Shown here piece by piece: positions 6,775 through 14,990 of a DNA stretch of 21,461 nt. Location of the stretch: the NCBI GenBank assembly GCA_011775825.1, contig JAABYK010000065.1, forward strand, positions 6,162 to 27,622. The letters are read 5' to 3'. The DNA comes from Candidatus Zhuqueibacterota bacterium. Its GTDB lineage: Bacteria > Zhuqueibacterota > Zhuqueibacteria > Oceanimicrobiales > Oceanimicrobiaceae. Position numbers and translations under genes: made by a program. The notes under the pieces are model-generated. The model searched no databases and was not told the DNA's origin. It saw nothing but the letters and a program-made list of their open reading frames with translations. Positions within the stretch are counted from its first letter, which is position 1. The number at the start of each line of letters is the position of its first letter.

Positions 6775-9429
6775 TTACCTGACCAGAGTCATCTTCCTCA
6801 CCTGGTTAAAATTGCGGCCTCGAAGCTGGTAGAAATAGATCCCGCTTGGTAATTCGGTCGCATCGAATTGAACTGAGTACCGGCCGGCGTAAATCTCGGA
6901 GTCGATCAAAGTCATGATTTCCTGGCCGATCTGGTTGAAGATCTTGAGCACGACATGGTTCTCCGTTGGAACAGAAAAAGAAATCTGGGTGGTTGGATTA
7001 AACGGATTCGGATAATTTTGTTCCAAAACGATGCTTTCTGGCACCACATCGACCTGAGTCTTGCCCAGGGACGCTTCCCAGTCCTGTGCATCCAATGGCC
7101 GGTGCGTTTCAGCGTCAAGCAGTTTCCAATTTTGAACGTCAGCAGTAGCCTTTGCCAACGTGGGTGACGTCGACTTGTTAAATGGAAAGCTGTCACTGTC
7201 AATGATATTGTCAGGGAAAGTGCCTACATAGAAGCTATAGGTATACTGCCCGGCGGGGGCTTCGGCTGGAATGTTTTGGGTGAAGGTTTTCATTCCGCTC
7301 TGACCAGGCTCGAAAGTCAACGTAAGCGGGCCTACCGTGGTAAGCTTCCTTCCATCCGGCACAGCAATCTCATTCCAGACGTCGAAGGTCGTCGACGTGT
7401 TCGAATTATTGGTTACTTGTACGTCGAAGCTAAATGAGCCCCCACCCGATGGAATTACAATTGGCGGATTGTGGGGTGTGAGGTTAACACTCACCAGCGG
7501 CAGGACTGTAATCGTCACCTGGTCGGTGTCCGTAGCGCCATCGTCATCGGTAACGGTGAGGGTGGCTGTGTAGGTTCCTGGATTCTGATACGTGTGCGTC
7601 GGGTCGGCCTCAGTCGAAGTCCCGCCATCCCCGAAGTCCCAATCAAAGGAAGTGATGACGCCGTCCGGATCGAAACTGCTGCTGCCGGTGAAATTGACTA
7701 ATAATGGCGCGATGCCGTTGGTGGGGTTGGCAGAGGCCACAGCCGTTGGTGGCTGGTTTCCGGTGCCTCCGCTGACCTCAACCGCCTGGGAGAATTCGGA
7801 GGTATTCCCTGCAGCATCGGTTGCCGTGCCGGTCAGGTATTGGCCGTTCAAACCGCCCGGTAGTGTTGCGGTAAAATTGCCCGCGTCATCAGGAGTAACA
7901 GCGATCTGAAAGGTCTCGCCTTCCCCAAATCCGGATGTGTCCGCCGAAATGTTGCTAAACAGTTCAATGGTGACTGTGGTCGGATTGGGTGTATCGATGG
8001 TGCCATTCACTCCCGTGCTGGTCCCGTTGTCGGTTGCCGATGTAATCACCGGAAAATTCTGTAATTCATTCGGTCCGGTATCTCCGTCCCCGGGATCGTT
8101 CGCGGTCACCCCGTCATCCCCGAGATCAATTCCCAGTTTGCCATTGCTGAAGATGGAATTAGCGGAAATTTGAATGGCGGTAGGATTAGAGCTCCCAAAT
8201 CCGGCAATCGAAATGCCTTCCTCAAGGCTAAATGCGATTGTGTTTTGGCTGATAGTAACCGTATTGGGAATGTTGGTGGAAACAAACACATCAATGAGAA
8301 TGGCCGTTTCGTTGGCAATGGCACTGGTGCCGGTGACATCCGTGCCGATTAAATTTCCCTGAATCGAATTGTTGCTGCCGCCGTCAATCCAGATACCCGC
8401 GCGCCGGCCCCGGTTGGTAAATCCATGTCCGGAAACGATATTGCCTGCCCCCGGCTCAGTGCCGCCCACAATGTTAAAGGACCCACTGAGGTCGAGACCT
8501 GCTCTCGCGGAACCGCTCTGATCGGACGTACCCGTTGCATCGACACCTAAATAATTCCCCTGAACAACGTTGTTATCGCCGTCGAGAGTAACTTGGGTGC
8601 CCACGGGGTGCCGCTCGCTATCCAAATGCCCGTTGTTAATTATGATATTGCGAGCCCCTGCAGCTGTGCCACCTACAATGTTTCCGGAAGCACCTGCTTC
8701 AATATCCACACCGCTATTATGATTTCCGAATATGACGTTCCCGAGCACGACATTGTTGGACGCACCTGCTCGCATCCAGACCCCGTTACCACTGCTCGTT
8801 ATGGTATTCATGTCGCCAGATGAGGTTCCTCCAATCGTATTATTACTGCCATTAATATGCACACCCGCACTCAGACCATCCAGATCATGACAGGCGGTTA
8901 CAACATTATTGTTGCCGTTCAATTCAATTCCGTAACGAAATTGGAGGAAACCACCGATGCCTTTGACGGCATTGTCGTCTGAATTAAAGGTCAGGCCATT
9001 GATGTTGGCCAAGGGCGGCGTGGTCGTAAGAAATATCTCGCTGCCATTAGGATTGGTGTCGCCGGTAAAATTCGTCTGTGTGGTGCCATCGATGGTCGTG
9101 CGATCATCTCCGACAATAAGTGGTGGAGTTGATTGGATCTGAATGACAAACGTCGAACCGTTAAAACCTGGGTCTGTAGTGGGGATTCTGAATTCAATAG
9201 CCTGGTCGCCTGGCGTATTATTGGCAGCAGTTACGGCTTCCCGCAACGAAACAACACCGTCCGGACCTGGCAGGTTGGTAACTTGTTGAGCGCCCCCAAA
9301 ATCTTCCACATCGCTGGTCGTGTCCACTGTGATCGTTTCACCCTGCGCTATTAGATTTTGCGACAACACCAGTAGAAAACTCCACATCAAGATATGCAAT
9401 GTGATCCCGAAAACTTGTCGATTTTTCAT
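6775..9429 (-). CDS. T9SS-exported beta-helix/PKD cell-surface protein
   Basis: An 884-residue secreted protein. The ATG at 9429 is supported by GGGGAGG 6 nt upstream. The signal peptide ends near LIAQG (about residue 30). GVVSLREAVTAANN (58-71) is a CSLREA-like motif found at the start of surface beta-helix proteins. Residues about 150-440 carry many short repeats with NNV/NNTI turns and GGT-x-GAGN-I units, a right-handed parallel beta-helix of NosD/pectate-lyase style. A beta-sandwich follows to about 553, then a PKD domain (about 559-643; DWDFGDGGTS, HTYQNPGTYTATLTVTD). The last 85 residues (from SIVLEQNYPNPFNPTTQISF) are a type A T9SS sorting domain, cut off and used for surface anchoring in Bacteroidetes-like bacteria. 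It probably has an adhesive or polysaccharide-binding role; no catalytic residues could be assigned. Confidence 0.9.
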   Translation of the reverse strand: MKNRQVFGITLHILMWSFLLVLSQNLIAQGETITVDTTSDVEDFGGAQQVTNLPGPDGVVSLREAVTAANNTPGDQAIEFRIPTTDPGFNGSTFVIQIQSTPPLIVGDDRTTIDGTTQTNFTGDTNPNGSEIFLTTTPPLANINGLTFNSDDNAVKGIGGFLQFRYGIELNGNNNVVTACHDLDGLSAGVHINGSNNTIGGTSSGDMNTITSSGNGVWMRAGASNNVVLGNVIFGNHNSGVDIEAGASGNIVGGTAAGARNIIINNGHLDSERHPVGTQVTLDGDNNVVQGNYLGVDATGTSDQSGSARAGLDLSGSFNIVGGTEPGAGNIVSGHGFTNRGRRAGIWIDGGSNNSIQGNLIGTDVTGTSAIANETAILIDVFVSTNIPNTVTISQNTIAFSLEEGISIAGFGSSNPTAIQISANSIFSNGKLGIDLGDDGVTANDPGDGDTGPNELQNFPVITSATDNGTSTGVNGTIDTPNPTTVTIELFSNISADTSGFGEGETFQIAVTPDDAGNFTATLPGGLNGQYLTGTATDAAGNTSEFSQAVEVSGGTGNQPPTAVASANPTNGIAPLLVNFTGSSSFDPDGVITSFDWDFGDGGTSTEADPTHTYQNPGTYTATLTVTDDDGATDTDQVTITVLPLVSVNLTPHNPPIVIPSGGGSFSFDVQVTNNSNTSTTFDVWNEIAVPDGRKLTTVGPLTLTFEPGQSGMKTFTQNIPAEAPAGQYTYSFYVGTFPDNIIDSDSFPFNKSTSPTLAKATADVQNWKLLDAETHRPLDAQDWEASLGKTQVDVVPESIVLEQNYPNPFNPTTQISFSVPTENHVVLKIFNQIGQEIMTLIDSEIYAGRYSVQFDATELPSGIYFYQLRGRNFNQVRKMTLVR

Positions 9430-9780
9430 GATGTACCTCCCCGATTTGGTTTTTTTATCTTGCCTTGTGGCTTAGAATGGTTTCAAACCAAGAGATAAAC
9501 AAAATAAGTGAGTTTGGATAAACAGGATACTTATGGAATGATAGTAACCCGTAGTTTGACTTCTTCAGAAGCAAACCATATGCCATTAGTATTGTGCACA
9601 AGAGGGAAACGATTTTCTTATTTATGGGAAATAGGATGATTTTTTTCTCAAATGTGGGAAAATGGTGCATAGGGCACCACAGCAAAATCCCGCTGCTGTC
9701 ACATGAAACTCAAGTGGTCATTCCGAAAAATCGTGAGACCTGACTTCTCGCATGATGACTTTTTTGATATCCACAATGTC

Positions 9781-9797
9781 GCCTGTTTTAAACAGGC
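9781..9797. repeat. Perfect 8-bp inverted repeat, operator-like
   Basis: GCCTGTTT-T-AAACAGGC is a perfect palindrome around a single base. A half-site-like CTCCTGTTT follows at about 9800-9809. It could be a dimeric regulator site or part of a decayed element; no gene start is close. Confidence 0.3.
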
Positions 9798-10208
9798 ATG
9801 CTCCTGTTTCAACGTGCTGGGCAATGTAGGATTTGTGGGAGTCATAACTCTCATCTTCTCTCTTGTGCCCGATTTTGTATATTCAGGCATTTAAACACAA
9901 AAGTAAAAAGCCAGAACCGGAAGACTTCAATATTTTGCTTTTATTATATTTAAGCGAGGAAAGGGTAGGATTAGGAAACTCCTTACTGAGCTATAGTGGG
10001 CAAATAACAACGGCACAAAAATATAGTTCAAAATGGCTCAAAAATCAGGTACTTTTTAGCGTCTTACAAGCTTTGCTCTGAGAATCAATACCAAAAAATC
10101 CAACAAAGGCAACAACCATTACACGACTTCGCCTGTCTAATAAAATAGAATAGAAATAAATTTGAATGGTGATATGTTCAAGAAAGAAACCTCTCTTAGG
10201 TCACAGCA

Positions 10209-10313
10209 ATGAACAGAAAGATCTTACAAGAGTGTGCCAAAGATAAGATTCTGATTGAAGCATTCAATACCGCCTGTGGCGCTGAAGAACGAAATCAGAC
10301 ATCGAATCGATGA
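10209..10313 (+). CDS. Possible 34-residue mini-protein or leader
   Basis: An ATG at 10209 has AGG at 10198-10200, 8 nt upstream, and the frame runs 34 codons to TGA at 10311-10313. The product (beginning MNRKILQECAKDKILIEAF) is charged, has two Cys residues and matches no family I know. It lies 120 nt before a plus-strand terminator, which could make the two one short transcript. It may be chance. Confidence 0.2.
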   Translation: MNRKILQECAKDKILIEAFNTACGAEERNQTSNR

Positions 10314-10435
10314 TCGGAAAAAGTTGAACTGGAATTTCTGTGGGATAAAAATTCAGGGTCCATTTCTAACAATTGTTTACAAACAAAGCGATTAATGCGG
10401 TTGGTGCAAGTTTGTTTCCTGCGGGTTGACTGTGG

Positions 10436-10480
10436 GCGGCCACGTAATGCTTCGTCCCAGAAGGTTGTGGCCGCTTTTTT
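10436..10480 (+). terminator. Orphan plus-strand intrinsic terminator
   Basis: GCGGCCAC (10436-10443) pairs with GTGGCCGC (10467-10474), followed at once by TTTTTT (10475-10480). The 23-nt loop is long but the stem is GC-rich and perfect. The T-run is on the plus strand, yet the nearest plus-strand gene of any certainty is the comM relic 3.7 kb away. On the minus strand, where apt ends 12 nt before it, no T-run follows the stem. Confidence 0.55.
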
Positions 10481-10492
10481 GCTTAAATAATC

Positions 10493-11017
10493 CTATTCAG
10501 AATCATATTGAATGATTGAAATGACATCGTATCCCTTCAGTTTTTCACGCCCATTTAAGAAATTCAACTCAATCAAAAACACAACTCCTTGAATGTCACC
10601 ACCCAATTTTCTCACAAGCTTCAAGGTTGCGGCTGCGGTGCCGCCGGTTGCAAGAAGATCGTCGACGATGAGCACCTTTTCATTTTGTGAGACGGCATCT
10701 TTGTGCATCTCCACTGCGTCGGTACCATATTCCAATTCATACTCTTCTTTTACCGTGGCAGCCGGTAACTTGCCTGGCTTTCGAACCGGCACGAATCCGA
10801 TGTTCCACTTGTAGGCCAGCGCGGCTCCAAAAATGAACCCTCTCGATTCAATTCCGACGATTTTCCGAATTTCCTTATCACTAAACTTTTCAGCCAGCAC
10901 GTCTACTGCTTCGTGAAACACCTTGCCCTCTCTCAAAAGCGTCGTGATGTCTTTGAAGCCAATGCCCTTTTTGGGAAAATCAGGGACATTGCGAATGAAC
11001 TTCTGTAAGTCTGCCAT
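10493..11017 (-). CDS. apt: Adenine phosphoribosyltransferase
   Basis: A 174-residue cytosolic purine-salvage enzyme that converts adenine and PRPP to AMP and pyrophosphate. Visible landmarks are DFPKKGIGFKDIT near the N-terminus, GIESRGFIFG (the flexible-loop region), PVRKPGKLP and the PRPP-binding motif VLIVDDLLATGGT, all in the standard order and at the normal family length of 170-180. GGAG 8 nt before the ATG fixes the start. It is the last gene of the asnS-LOG-acyP-apt series, 20 nt after the acylphosphatase stop. Confidence 0.97.
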   Translation of the reverse strand: MADLQKFIRNVPDFPKKGIGFKDITTLLREGKVFHEAVDVLAEKFSDKEIRKIVGIESRGFIFGAALAYKWNIGFVPVRKPGKLPAATVKEEYELEYGTDAVEMHKDAVSQNEKVLIVDDLLATGGTAAATLKLVRKLGGDIQGVVFLIELNFLNGREKLKGYDVISIIQYDSE

Positions 11018-11037
11018 TTGGGTTTCTCCAACTGTTA

Positions 11038-11313
11038 TCAGAATTTGACGTCAAACGAATCGTATTTTCCTTCATATTCTTTCCACTCTACGAAAACATC
11101 GGTAACATGAGCGAATCGAGGCCCAGCCTTGACTTCTTTTATAAGCTCCTCTACCCTACCGCGTGCGCCTTCGGCTTCGATTTCAACATCACCATTAAAA
11201 AGATTCTTTACATAACCGTTTACATTAACTTTGTTGGCCGTTTTCTGGACAAACCAACGAAACCCTACACCCTGTACTCGTCCTTTTACTGTCAATTTTA
11301 CACATACGTCCAT
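11038..11313 (-). CDS. acyP: Acylphosphatase
   Basis: A 91-residue enzyme that hydrolyses acyl phosphates such as acetyl phosphate or carbamoyl phosphate. The signature GRVQGVGFRWFVQ includes the phosphate-loop Arg, and GYVKNLFNGDVEIEAEG carries the catalytic Asn. The length is typical. The ATG follows directly on the TAG of the upstream gene with no spacer, so translation is probably coupled. Confidence 0.96.
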   Translation of the reverse strand: MDVCVKLTVKGRVQGVGFRWFVQKTANKVNVNGYVKNLFNGDVEIEAEGARGRVEELIKEVKAGPRFAHVTDVFVEWKEYEGKYDSFDVKF

Positions 11314-11772
11314 CTATCTCACCAACTCCATCACCTTGTTTAGTGCCTGAGTTGCGTCTTTAGCATCAATAATCCCGGGATCAAAGTTCCAGGTCTTCAG
11401 ACCAATCACCGGTTTGCCAAGTTTCAAACAAAAGGAAATCTCAGACAATGTACCGTATTCGCCATTTATGGCAATGACAGCGTCTGAGGATTTGACAATG
11501 ATGACATTTCGCGCCTCGCCCAGCCCGGTTGCGATGGCAATATCAACGTAATCATTCGCATCCGATGTTCGATCGCCAGGTAAAATGCCAATCGTCGTAC
11601 CGTGTTGTTTTTTGGCCCCTTTGCAGGCGGCCTCCATGACTCCTGATAAGCCACCGCATATCAACAAGCCATCATTTTGAGCAATTCTTTCTCCGACTTC
11701 TTCGGCAAGTTTGGCTATTTCAGGAGAACATTGGCCACCACCAATCACGCCAATCATCTTATTCGTTAACAT
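11314..11772 (-). CDS. TIGR00725/LOG-like Rossmann-fold protein
   Basis: A 152-residue protein of the TIGR00725 family, related to the LOG/lysine decarboxylase-like and DprA-Smf Rossmann superfamily. Landmarks are MIGVIGGGQC at the N-terminus, LLICGGLSGVMEAACKGAK, TIGILPG, EARNVIIVKSSDAVIAI and GEYGTLSE, which matches the GGxGTxxE nucleotide-binding motif with Glu replacing the first Gly. LOG proteins cleave nucleoside monophosphates, but this branch has no settled function. The ATG overlaps the stop of asnS in a TAATG arrangement, and apt for purine salvage lies downstream; both suggest a nucleotide-related role. Confidence 0.85.
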   Translation of the reverse strand: MLTNKMIGVIGGGQCSPEIAKLAEEVGERIAQNDGLLICGGLSGVMEAACKGAKKQHGTTIGILPGDRTSDANDYVDIAIATGLGEARNVIIVKSSDAVIAINGEYGTLSEISFCLKLGKPVIGLKTWNFDPGIIDAKDATQALNKVMELVR

Positions 11773-13067
11773 TACGGGTATATCCTGTGCATCAGTCGCG
11801 GAAAAGGAATCGTTTCGCGGACATGTTTCAAGCCGCAGATCCAGGCGACAGTCCGCTCAATTCCCAATCCAAAGCCCGCATGCGGCACGGTGCCGTAACG
11901 TCTCAAATCGAGATACCATTCAAAGGCTTCTTTGGGCAAATCGTGATCTTTGATTTTTCGCTCCAATATCTTTAAGTCGTCCTCACGCTGCCCACCCCCG
12001 ATGATCTCACCATAGCCTTCCGGCGCCAGCATATCTACACACAACGCCTTGCGCGGATCATCCGGATCATTTTTCATATAAAACGCCTTCACTTCGGTAG
12101 GATAGCGGTGAACCATGACGGGCTTATCGAATCCTTCGGAAATAATGGTTTCGTCTGCGCCGCCAAAATCGCTGCCATATTCAAAATCCACCTCCTTTTT
12201 TTTGAGAATTTCCGCAGCTTCATCATAGGTGATCCTCGGAAAGGGCCTCTTTACTTTTTCCAAGGCTGCCGTATCGCGTTCAATGGCTTTGAGTTCCTCA
12301 CGCCTCGTTTCGAGAATCCTCTGAACAACGTACTCGACAAAATCCTCTGCCAAATCCATGTCGCCGTCCAAATCGAGGTATGCCACCTCAGGTTCGATCA
12401 TCCAAAACTCGGTCAAATGGCGCCGTGTTTTGGATTTCTCAGCACGGAACGTGGGGCCGAAACAGTAGACTTTTCCGAAGGCCATGGCTCCTGCTTCCAT
12501 GTAAAGCTGGCCACTTTGGGTTAGATAAGCCTGGGTCCCGAAATATTCGGTTTCGAAAAGGGTGGTGGTGCCCTCGCACGCCGCCGGTGTAAAAATCGGG
12601 GCGTCGATCAGAACGAATCCTCTGTTATCGAAAAAATCCCGGCACGCTCGAATGATTTCATGGCGAATTCTGAGAACCGCATGCTGGCGAGACGATCGCA
12701 GCCAGATGTGCCTGTGATCCATCAAAAACGTGGTTCCGTGTTCTTTCGGTGTGATTGGATAATCTTCGGTCAGTTGCAGAATTTGAACATCGCTGATTTG
12801 GAGCTCGTACCCGCCCGGTGCCCGTTTGTCGGCGCGAATCGTACCGGTCACTTTGACCGACGATTCCTGGGTTACGTCTTCGCAACGTTGAAACACGTCT
12901 TCACGGACGTCGCCCTTGAAGGCCACCGACTGAATGATACCGGTACCGTCTCGAATCAGCAAAAACCAGAGCTTTCCGCTGGAGCGTTTGTTGTAAAGCC
13001 ATCCGTAAATGCTCACCTCTTTTCCGTCATGACTTGCAACATCTGAAATGTATACTCTGTCCTTCAT
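11772..13067 (-). CDS. asnS: Asparaginyl-tRNA synthetase
   Basis: A 431-residue class IIb aminoacyl-tRNA synthetase that charges tRNA-Asn. The N-terminal OB-fold (about 1-105; VSIYGWLYNKRSSGKLWFLLIRD) is followed by the catalytic domain: motif 2 FGPTFRAEKSKTRRHLTEFWMIEPE region (about 205-229) and motif 3 GFGLGIERTVAWICGL near the C-terminus, ending in the family-typical IPFPRLMHRIYP. The HLTEFWMIEPE reading with a missing AspRS GAD insertion supports AsnRS rather than AspRS. The start is supported by GAGAGG 10 nt upstream. Its stop overlaps the next gene's start by 1 nt. Confidence 0.97.
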   Translation of the reverse strand: MKDRVYISDVASHDGKEVSIYGWLYNKRSSGKLWFLLIRDGTGIIQSVAFKGDVREDVFQRCEDVTQESSVKVTGTIRADKRAPGGYELQISDVQILQLTEDYPITPKEHGTTFLMDHRHIWLRSSRQHAVLRIRHEIIRACRDFFDNRGFVLIDAPIFTPAACEGTTTLFETEYFGTQAYLTQSGQLYMEAGAMAFGKVYCFGPTFRAEKSKTRRHLTEFWMIEPEVAYLDLDGDMDLAEDFVEYVVQRILETRREELKAIERDTAALEKVKRPFPRITYDEAAEILKKKEVDFEYGSDFGGADETIISEGFDKPVMVHRYPTEVKAFYMKNDPDDPRKALCVDMLAPEGYGEIIGGGQREDDLKILERKIKDHDLPKEAFEWYLDLRRYGTVPHAGFGLGIERTVAWICGLKHVRETIPFPRLMHRIYP

Positions 13068-13119
13068 TTAGGATAATCCTCTCTAATCAACGTTCAAAGT
13101 TGCATCATTCTTATTGTGT

Positions 13120-13147
13120 GTCTGAACGACTCCTGTTTCGTTCAGAC
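13120..13147 (-). terminator. Hairpin between the usp and asnS units
   Basis: GTCTGAACG (13120-13128) and CGTTCAGAC (13139-13147) form a perfect 9-bp stem with a 10-nt loop, immediately after the universal stress gene's TAA at 13149. Read on the minus strand it is followed by ACACAATAAG, not a T-run. It may be a weak terminator or an RNA-processing or stability element. Confidence 0.45.
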
Positions 13148-13148
13148 G

Positions 13149-13985
13149 TTATTTAGACAACAGGAGGGGGATTTTGGAAGTTCGCATGACTTGTTCGGTC
13201 GTACTCCCGAGAATTGCTTCCCTGAATCGAGAATGACCAAAGGCCCCCATGATGATGAGATCGCATTTTTTTTCCTGTGAAATCTGAACAATATTTTTCT
13301 CTGGGTTCCCATGGACTCCCATTAACTCTACGTCAACGTCATATGGATTCAGATATGTCTCTGCATTTTGCAAATCTCGATTTCTTTTTTGTTCATTATC
13401 ACTCACCGAAAGAATCGTCACCGGCACCTGCAAATTTTCAGCGACAAAGCCGGATAGTTGGAGTGCCTTATTTGCTTTATCGCTGCCGTCGTAGGCAATC
13501 AACATCTTCGAAATCTTTTTGAACTCTTTTGATGTAATAAAAATCGGTTTGTTGCACTGCCTGACTACGACCTCCAAAGTCGCTCCGCCAAATTTGCTGG
13601 TCCATTTTGCAAATTCGCCACGGGCGCCGATGATCAGGAGATCGACCAAATACGATTTCTCTTCGATGACATCGGCCGGCGGACCGTGGAGTTTTTCAGC
13701 CTCAAAATCAATTTTTTCTTTACGAAGAATAGCGGCGCATTTCTTGAGGACCGCATCGGCCTTGGACTCCAGCATCTTCTTCGATTCCTCCTGATAGACC
13801 GCAGACGGGATGACCGGCACAAAACCCTCTGTACCCATGGAAACGGCCCATTCAAAAAAGCGAATGTCGACCACCGTGAGTACCGAAATTCTTGCCTGAA
13901 ATGCCCTGGCAAGCTGAACACAGTGCTTCACTTGCGCATCGGTATAAACCGAACCATCAACCGCCAGTAAGATGGATTTTATCAT
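13149..13985 (-). CDS. Universal stress protein with two tandem Usp domains
   Basis: A 278-residue protein of two UspA folds: about 1-148 (IKSILLAVDGSVYTDAQ to CNKPIFITS) and about 156-278 (KMLIAYDGSDKANKAL to SKIPLLLSK). The second domain has a complete nucleotide-binding motif G-x2-G-x9-G-S/T (GAFGHSRFREAILGST). The first has GARGEFAKWTSKFGGAT, a variant spacing. It probably binds ATP and acts in stress survival in the cytoplasm; the exact function is unknown for most of the family. Its ATG follows the gpsA stop with no spacer. Confidence 0.93.
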   Translation of the reverse strand: MIKSILLAVDGSVYTDAQVKHCVQLARAFQARISVLTVVDIRFFEWAVSMGTEGFVPVIPSAVYQEESKKMLESKADAVLKKCAAILRKEKIDFEAEKLHGPPADVIEEKSYLVDLLIIGARGEFAKWTSKFGGATLEVVVRQCNKPIFITSKEFKKISKMLIAYDGSDKANKALQLSGFVAENLQVPVTILSVSDNEQKRNRDLQNAETYLNPYDVDVELMGVHGNPEKNIVQISQEKKCDLIIMGAFGHSRFREAILGSTTEQVMRTSKIPLLLSK

Positions 13986-14981
13986 CTATCCCCAATCCTC
14001 GTATTTTGCGGCTCTCGTCATCAAGTCAAGCACAGCCTGTTTCGGGCTTTTATTCTCAAACAGCACCCGATACGTTTCTGCGATGATGGGAACTTCCACG
14101 TTGTGCTTGGCTGCCAATTCGTATGCAGAACGGGTTGTTTTAACGCCTTCAGCCACCATCACCATCTCAGTGAGGATCTCATTTAGTTTCCTGCCTTTCC
14201 CTATTTGCTCGCCAAGATACCGGTTTCTGCTGTATTTACTCATGCAGGTGACAATCAGATCGCCCATTCCTGACAGGCCGGCAAACGTGAGTGAGTCCGC
14301 ACCCAACTTCGTACCCAATCGCGTAATTTCGGCGAGGGCCCGCGTGATTAATGCCGCCTTTGTATTCATGCCTGCACCAACCCCGTCAATGACACCGGCA
14401 GCAACCGCGACAATGTTTTTCAAAGCACCGCCAATCTCAACCCCAATGACGTCTTTGTGTGTGTAGACTCGGAAGACCTCCGACATGAACACGCTTTGTA
14501 TCCATTTGGCCGTATTAAGACTTTTCGAGGCACACACCACCACCGTTGGCATGCCTTTACTCACTTCCTCGGCGTGACTCGGTCCCGATAAAACCGCAAT
14601 TCTTGTGGCATTAAAACGTTCCTGGAGAATCTGACTCACTCTGAGCAGGGTATCGTTTTCAATCCCTTTGGCAACGCTTATGACGATGGTGTCCTTATTA
14701 ACATGCTTAAGTTCACTCATAACTGAACGAACCGCATGCGAGGGGACCGAAATAACCAGCCCTTCATTGTCATCAGACAAGCGTGTAATGTTTGTCTCGG
14801 TTTTTATTCCCGGGGGAATGGACACGCCAGGCAAATACTTTTTGTTTACACCTTCAGATTCGATCGTGACAAGCATTTCCGAATCACGATCCCACAACGT
14901 AACCGTGTTGCCGTTTGAATTGAGCAGAATAGCAAGGGCCGTTCCCCAACTTCCTGCGCCGATGACTCCGAGTTTAGACAA
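13986..14981 (-). CDS. gpsA: NAD(P)H-dependent glycerol-3-phosphate dehydrogenase
   Basis: A 331-residue enzyme that reduces dihydroxyacetone phosphate to sn-glycerol 3-phosphate for phospholipid synthesis. The N-terminal Rossmann motif is GVIGAGSWGTALAILL. LSGPSHAEEV and GGALKNIVAVAAGVIDG (with the catalytic Lys of the ALKN motif) follow, then MNTKAALITRALAEI and LSGMGDLIVTCMS. The start codon is TTG at 14981. AGGAG lies 6 nt before it and overlaps the purM stop (TAGGAG), which supports the TTG and suggests coupled translation. Confidence 0.97.
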   Translation of the reverse strand: MSKLGVIGAGSWGTALAILLNSNGNTVTLWDRDSEMLVTIESEGVNKKYLPGVSIPPGIKTETNITRLSDDNEGLVISVPSHAVRSVMSELKHVNKDTIVISVAKGIENDTLLRVSQILQERFNATRIAVLSGPSHAEEVSKGMPTVVVCASKSLNTAKWIQSVFMSEVFRVYTHKDVIGVEIGGALKNIVAVAAGVIDGVGAGMNTKAALITRALAEITRLGTKLGADSLTFAGLSGMGDLIVTCMSKYSRNRYLGEQIGKGRKLNEILTEMVMVAEGVKTTRSAYELAAKHNVEVPIIAETYRVLFENKSPKQAVLDLMTRAAKYEDWG

Positions 14982-14990
14982 TTCTGACTC

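Larger units (their letters stand above)
9430..10492. other. AT-rich 1.06-kb intergenic region without a convincing gene
   Basis: Apart from the upstream region of the T9SS gene (right end of that gene at 9429), this stretch shows no recognisable gene. It contains a 13-bp palindrome TGGTTTCAAACCA at 9478-9490, a small hairpin TGGTGC/GCACCA at 9663-9679, a palindrome at 9781-9797, a TTG-initiated frame of 72 codons (9863-10081) rich in Leu, Ser and Lys that I do not recognise, a 34-codon mini-ORF (10209-10313) and an intrinsic terminator (10436-10480). Codon use in the frames differs from that of the flanking genes. Confidence 0.5.

Noticed and set aside
8100..9000. Repetitive AT/GC pattern that could suggest a DNA repeat array
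   Set aside because: It is explained by the beta-helix repeats of the encoded protein; the DNA units vary in length and there are no CRISPR-like spacers.
9455..9685. 76-codon minus-strand frame upstream of the T9SS gene
   Set aside because: Low-complexity hydrophobic composition, no ribosome site and no family resemblance; it occupies the probable promoter region.
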